Origin: Nematostella vectensis
Taxonomy: Eukaryota; Cnidaria; Anthozoa; Actiniaria; Edwardsiidae
DNA: 64,000 nucleotides
NCBI RefSeq assembly: GCF_932526225.1
Contig: NC_064040.1
Location: forward strand, 16,353,994 to 16,417,993
Direction of reading: 5' to 3'
The notes beneath the pieces were generated by a model. That model was not told the DNA's origin and did not search any database. It was given only the letters and a program-made list of their open reading frames with translations. This document shows, piece after piece, positions 60,942 through 64,000 of the stretch; position 1 is the first letter of the stretch; each line of letters starts with the position of its first letter. The translations under genes were made by a program, and so were the position numbers.

Positions 60942-62805
60942 CTTGCTCTTTACAGGCAGCGAAGCACCTGAAAAAGTAGGAAGGCGAATTTCTCCCAACA
61001 TCACCATAGTGAGATACTAAGATGAGAGCGATAATAATGGAAATTTGCTCTTTACAGGCAGCGGAGCACATCAAAAAGTAGGAAGGCGAATTTCTCCCAA
61101 CATCACCATAGTGAGATACTAAGATGAGAGCGATAATAATGGAAATTTGCTCTTTACAGGCAGCGGAGCACATCAAAAAGTAGGAAGGCGAATTTCTCCC
61201 AACATCACCATAGTGAGATACTAAGATGAGAGCGATAATAATGGAAATTTGCTCTTTACGGGCAGCGGAGCACCTCAAAAAGTAGGAAGGCGAATTTCTC
61301 CCAACATCACCATAGTGAGATACTAAGATGAGAGCGATAATAATGGAAATTTGCTCTTTACGGGCAGCGGAGCACCTCAAAAAGTAGGAAGGCGAATTTC
61401 TCCCAACATCACCATAGTGAGATACTAAGACGAGAGCGATAATAATGGAAATTTGCTCTTTACAGGCAGCGGAGCACATCAAAAAGTAGGAAGGCGAATT
61501 TCTCCCAACATCACCATAGTGAGATACTAAGATGAGAGCGATAATAATGGAAATTTGCTCTTTACAGGCAGCGGAGCACCTCAAAAAGTAGGAAGGCGAA
61601 TTTCTCCCAACATCACCATAGTGAGATACTAAGACGAGAGCGATAATAATGGAAATTTGCTCTTTACGGGCAGCGGAGCACCTCAAAAAGTAGGAAGGCG
61701 AATTTCTCCCAACATCACCATAGTGAGATACTAAGACGAGAGCGATAATAATGGAAATTTGCTCTTTACAGGCAGCGGAGCACATCAAAAAGTAGGAAGG
61801 CGAATTTCTCCCAACATCACCATAGTGAGATACTAAGATGAGAGCGATAATAATGGAAATTTGCTCTTTACAGGCAGCGGAGCACCTCAAAAAGTAGGAA
61901 GGCGAATTTCTCCCAACATCACCATAGTGAGATACTAAGACGAGAGCGATAATAATGGAAATTTGCTCTTTACAGGCAGCGGAGCACCTCAAAAAGTAGG
62001 AAGGCGAATTTCTCCCAACATCACCATAGTGAGATACTAAGACGAGAGCGATAATAATGGAAATTTGCTCTTTACAGGCAGCGGAGCACATCAAAAAGTA
62101 GGAAGGCGAATTTCTCCCAACATCACCATAGTGAGATACTAAGATGAGAGCGATAATAATGGAAATTTGCTCTTTACAGGCAGCGGAGCACATCAAAAAG
62201 TAGGAAGGCGAATTTCTCCCAACATCACCATAGTGAGATACTAAGACGAGAGCGATAATAATGGAAATTTGCTCTTTACAGGCAGCGGAGCACCTCAAAA
62301 AGTAGGAAGGCGAATTTCTCCCAACATCACCATAGTGAGATACTAAGACGAGAGCGATAATAATGGAAATTTGCTCTTTACAGGCAGCGGAGCACATCAA
62401 AAAGTAGGAAGGCGAATTTCTCCCAACATCACCATAGTGAGATACTAAGATGAGAGCGATAATAATGGAAATTTGCTCTTTACAGGCAGCGGAGCACATC
62501 AAAAAGTAGGAAGGCGAATTTCTCCCAACATCACCATAGTGAGATACTAAGATGAGAGCGATAATAATGGAAATTTGCTCTTTACAGGCAGCGGAGCACA
62601 TCAAAAAGTAGGAAGGCGAATTTCTCCCAACATCACCATAGTGAGATACTAAGATGAGAGCGATAATAATGGAAATTTGCTCTTTACAGGCAGCGGAGCA
62701 CATCAAAAAGTAGGAAGGCGAATTTCTCCCAACATCACCATAGTGAGATACTAAGATGAGAGCGATAATAATGGAAATTTGCTCTTTACAGGCAGCGGAG
62801 CACCT
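60942..62805. repeat. 102 bp satellite array, unit 3 (about 18 copies)
   Basis: Its 633-codon virtual translation is identical to the unit 2 array, including the order of all copy variants. Confidence 0.95.
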
Positions 62806-62818
62806 GTAAACACCACAC

Positions 62819-64000
62819 ATTACCTTTGATAATTAAAACAATCATTGTTGTGACATAGGAATATATAAGACATTTTACTTTACAATAAAATAAACATGTT
62901 TAAAATAAGGAGAAAATACGTTGAGTTAGCAGGTTCATGTAATTAGAGGATCAAATTACAGTAACAGGAAGTTTGAGTTGCAAAGAAATCATATGTCATC
63001 AGTTGTCAACTGTAATAACCTTAAAAATAAATATTTATTACAAAAGAATCCACTTGTCAATCATTGGCTGTAGGGTTGCAGCAGAGTGGATTCTACGATG
63101 TGGAGGAGGAGTCAAGTTTCATTCTCATGACAGCTGGATGAGAAACTACAATGCACTTGCTCCAGGGCCTGGGCACAAATACAGGCTTCAGGGGATTGAT
63201 GCCCAGGATACCTGTGTTACCACGGGGGGTCTGCTTCATCTAGGTAGGTGCACTGACCAAAACGAAGTATCTGTGGCCTTCCTCCCCCACACAAGAATTT
63301 GGACTAATGAATTGACAGATAGTAAAGTAGCCCTGAAAGTAATGTGGTGATATGTTAAGAAGATGAAATCTCTTCAGGGGGAATGGAGTAAATTAACATC
63401 ATCCCAGTGCAAAAATATGTTACACTACAACACTATATTTTATACTGAAATGGGACCAAGATACAGAGGTCATCAGGTAAGCCCCAAGGTGGCCTCTCAC
63501 TAATGCTCCCTAGATCAAACGCTCTCTGATGACTGTGGGTGCTTAAGAAATGCTCCATGGACAGATACATGGCAGACATGCAACTATTCCTTGGCTTGTT
63601 TAGGTCTTTTAAATAGCAACTAGAAGTTTGTTAAATCATTTTCAACGTTATTTTTTACGAGATGAAGAAGAGGTGTTTTAAGTAGCAGAGAAAACTATTT
63701 CAATCTTTTTTTGCAGAAGGTCTTCATCACCTAGAGTATTTGAGTCTTCACAACTGTAAATACATAACCGACCTGAATCACTTGCAGCATGTGAAGAACT
63801 CTCTCAGAGAGCTAGATATTGGCAACTGTCATGGAATCTCAGACATCCAACCACTTGAACAAATGACGTAGGTCCCTGTCTCTTTTACTGTCTTCTGCTT
63901 GTGCCTTATCTGCTTATGCCTCTGGCACCCTTTGAGCCGCCATTTTTCAAGTCTTATGAAATTGTCATTAATTTGTTGAAGCTCTGTCATTCTGAAATGT
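62819..64000. repeat. Segmental tandem duplication, unit 4 (cut by window end)
   Basis: It starts at 'acctttgataattaaaacaa' and matches the first 1.18 kb of unit 3 without a difference in the parts compared. The array therefore continues beyond the window. Confidence 0.95.
63074..64000 (+). pseudogene. 5'-truncated DMAC2L copy, unit 4 (exons 4-5 visible)
   Basis: Exons 63074-63243 and 63717-63867 are visible. By the 7,769 bp offset, exon 6 would start at about 64,021, outside the window. Sequence equals unit 3. Confidence 0.85.

Larger units (their letters stand above)
55050..62818. repeat. Segmental tandem duplication, unit 3 (period 7,769 bp)
   Basis: It runs from 'acctttgataattaaaacaa' to the end of its 102 bp array. 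Corresponding landmarks in units 2 to 3 and 3 to 4 are exactly 7,769 bp apart (for example gene X start 52520/60289; array end 55036/62805). No LINE is present. Confidence 0.95.

Overview
The window is animal nuclear DNA: intron-rich genes with GT-AG splicing, non-LTR retrotransposons, MITE-like foldbacks and very long micro- and minisatellites. Gene content (TDRD9, MNAT1, PNN, DMAC2L, a ZFYVE1-type FYVE exon), short introns of a few hundred bases and the retroelement types suggest an early-branching invertebrate, most likely a cnidarian such as a sea anemone or coral. The species cannot be fixed from sequence alone. No bacterial, rRNA or CRISPR features were seen. All exon models here were built by hand from reading-frame and splice-phase continuity.

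Positions 1-30,200 hold three conserved single-copy genes. TDRD9, a piRNA-pathway DExH helicase with a Tudor domain, lies on the minus strand; at least 36 exons are visible and the 3' end runs off the window. It is head-to-head with MNAT1 (MAT1, the CDK-activating-kinase/TFIIH assembly factor; plus strand, 8 exons, 306 aa) across a 291 bp CCAAT-containing spacer. Convergent to MNAT1 is PNN (pinin; minus strand, 8 exons, 345 aa). PNN shares a 156 bp E-box-containing spacer with DMAC2L/ATP5S (plus strand, 6 exons, 191 aa).

From about 31,830 onward the sequence is a large tandem segmental duplication. Each unit carries the last three exons of DMAC2L and a convergent, unrecognised 4-exon gene ('gene X', about 618-634 aa, signal peptide, 16-aa repeats, C-terminal membrane segment). 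Each unit ends in an array of 102 bp repeats. Unit 1 (about 31,834-44,520) also carries a structurally intact CR1/L2-like LINE flanked by a 616 bp direct repeat. Between units 1 and 2 (44,520-47,465) are an isolated FYVE-finger terminal exon, decayed reverse-transcriptase fragments and long TTA/TTATCA microsatellites. Units 2 and 3 follow with a 7,769 bp period, and unit 4 is cut by the window edge.

The most striking pattern is that four minisatellites or duplications inside genes are copies of the 3' end of a real exon together with its 5' splice site. Three are in TDRD9 (after exons 6, 30 and 35) and one is in MNAT1 (after exon 4). They place up to about 25 decoy splice donors directly downstream of the authentic one. 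In MNAT1 the first two decoys stay in frame and would add 18-residue modules.
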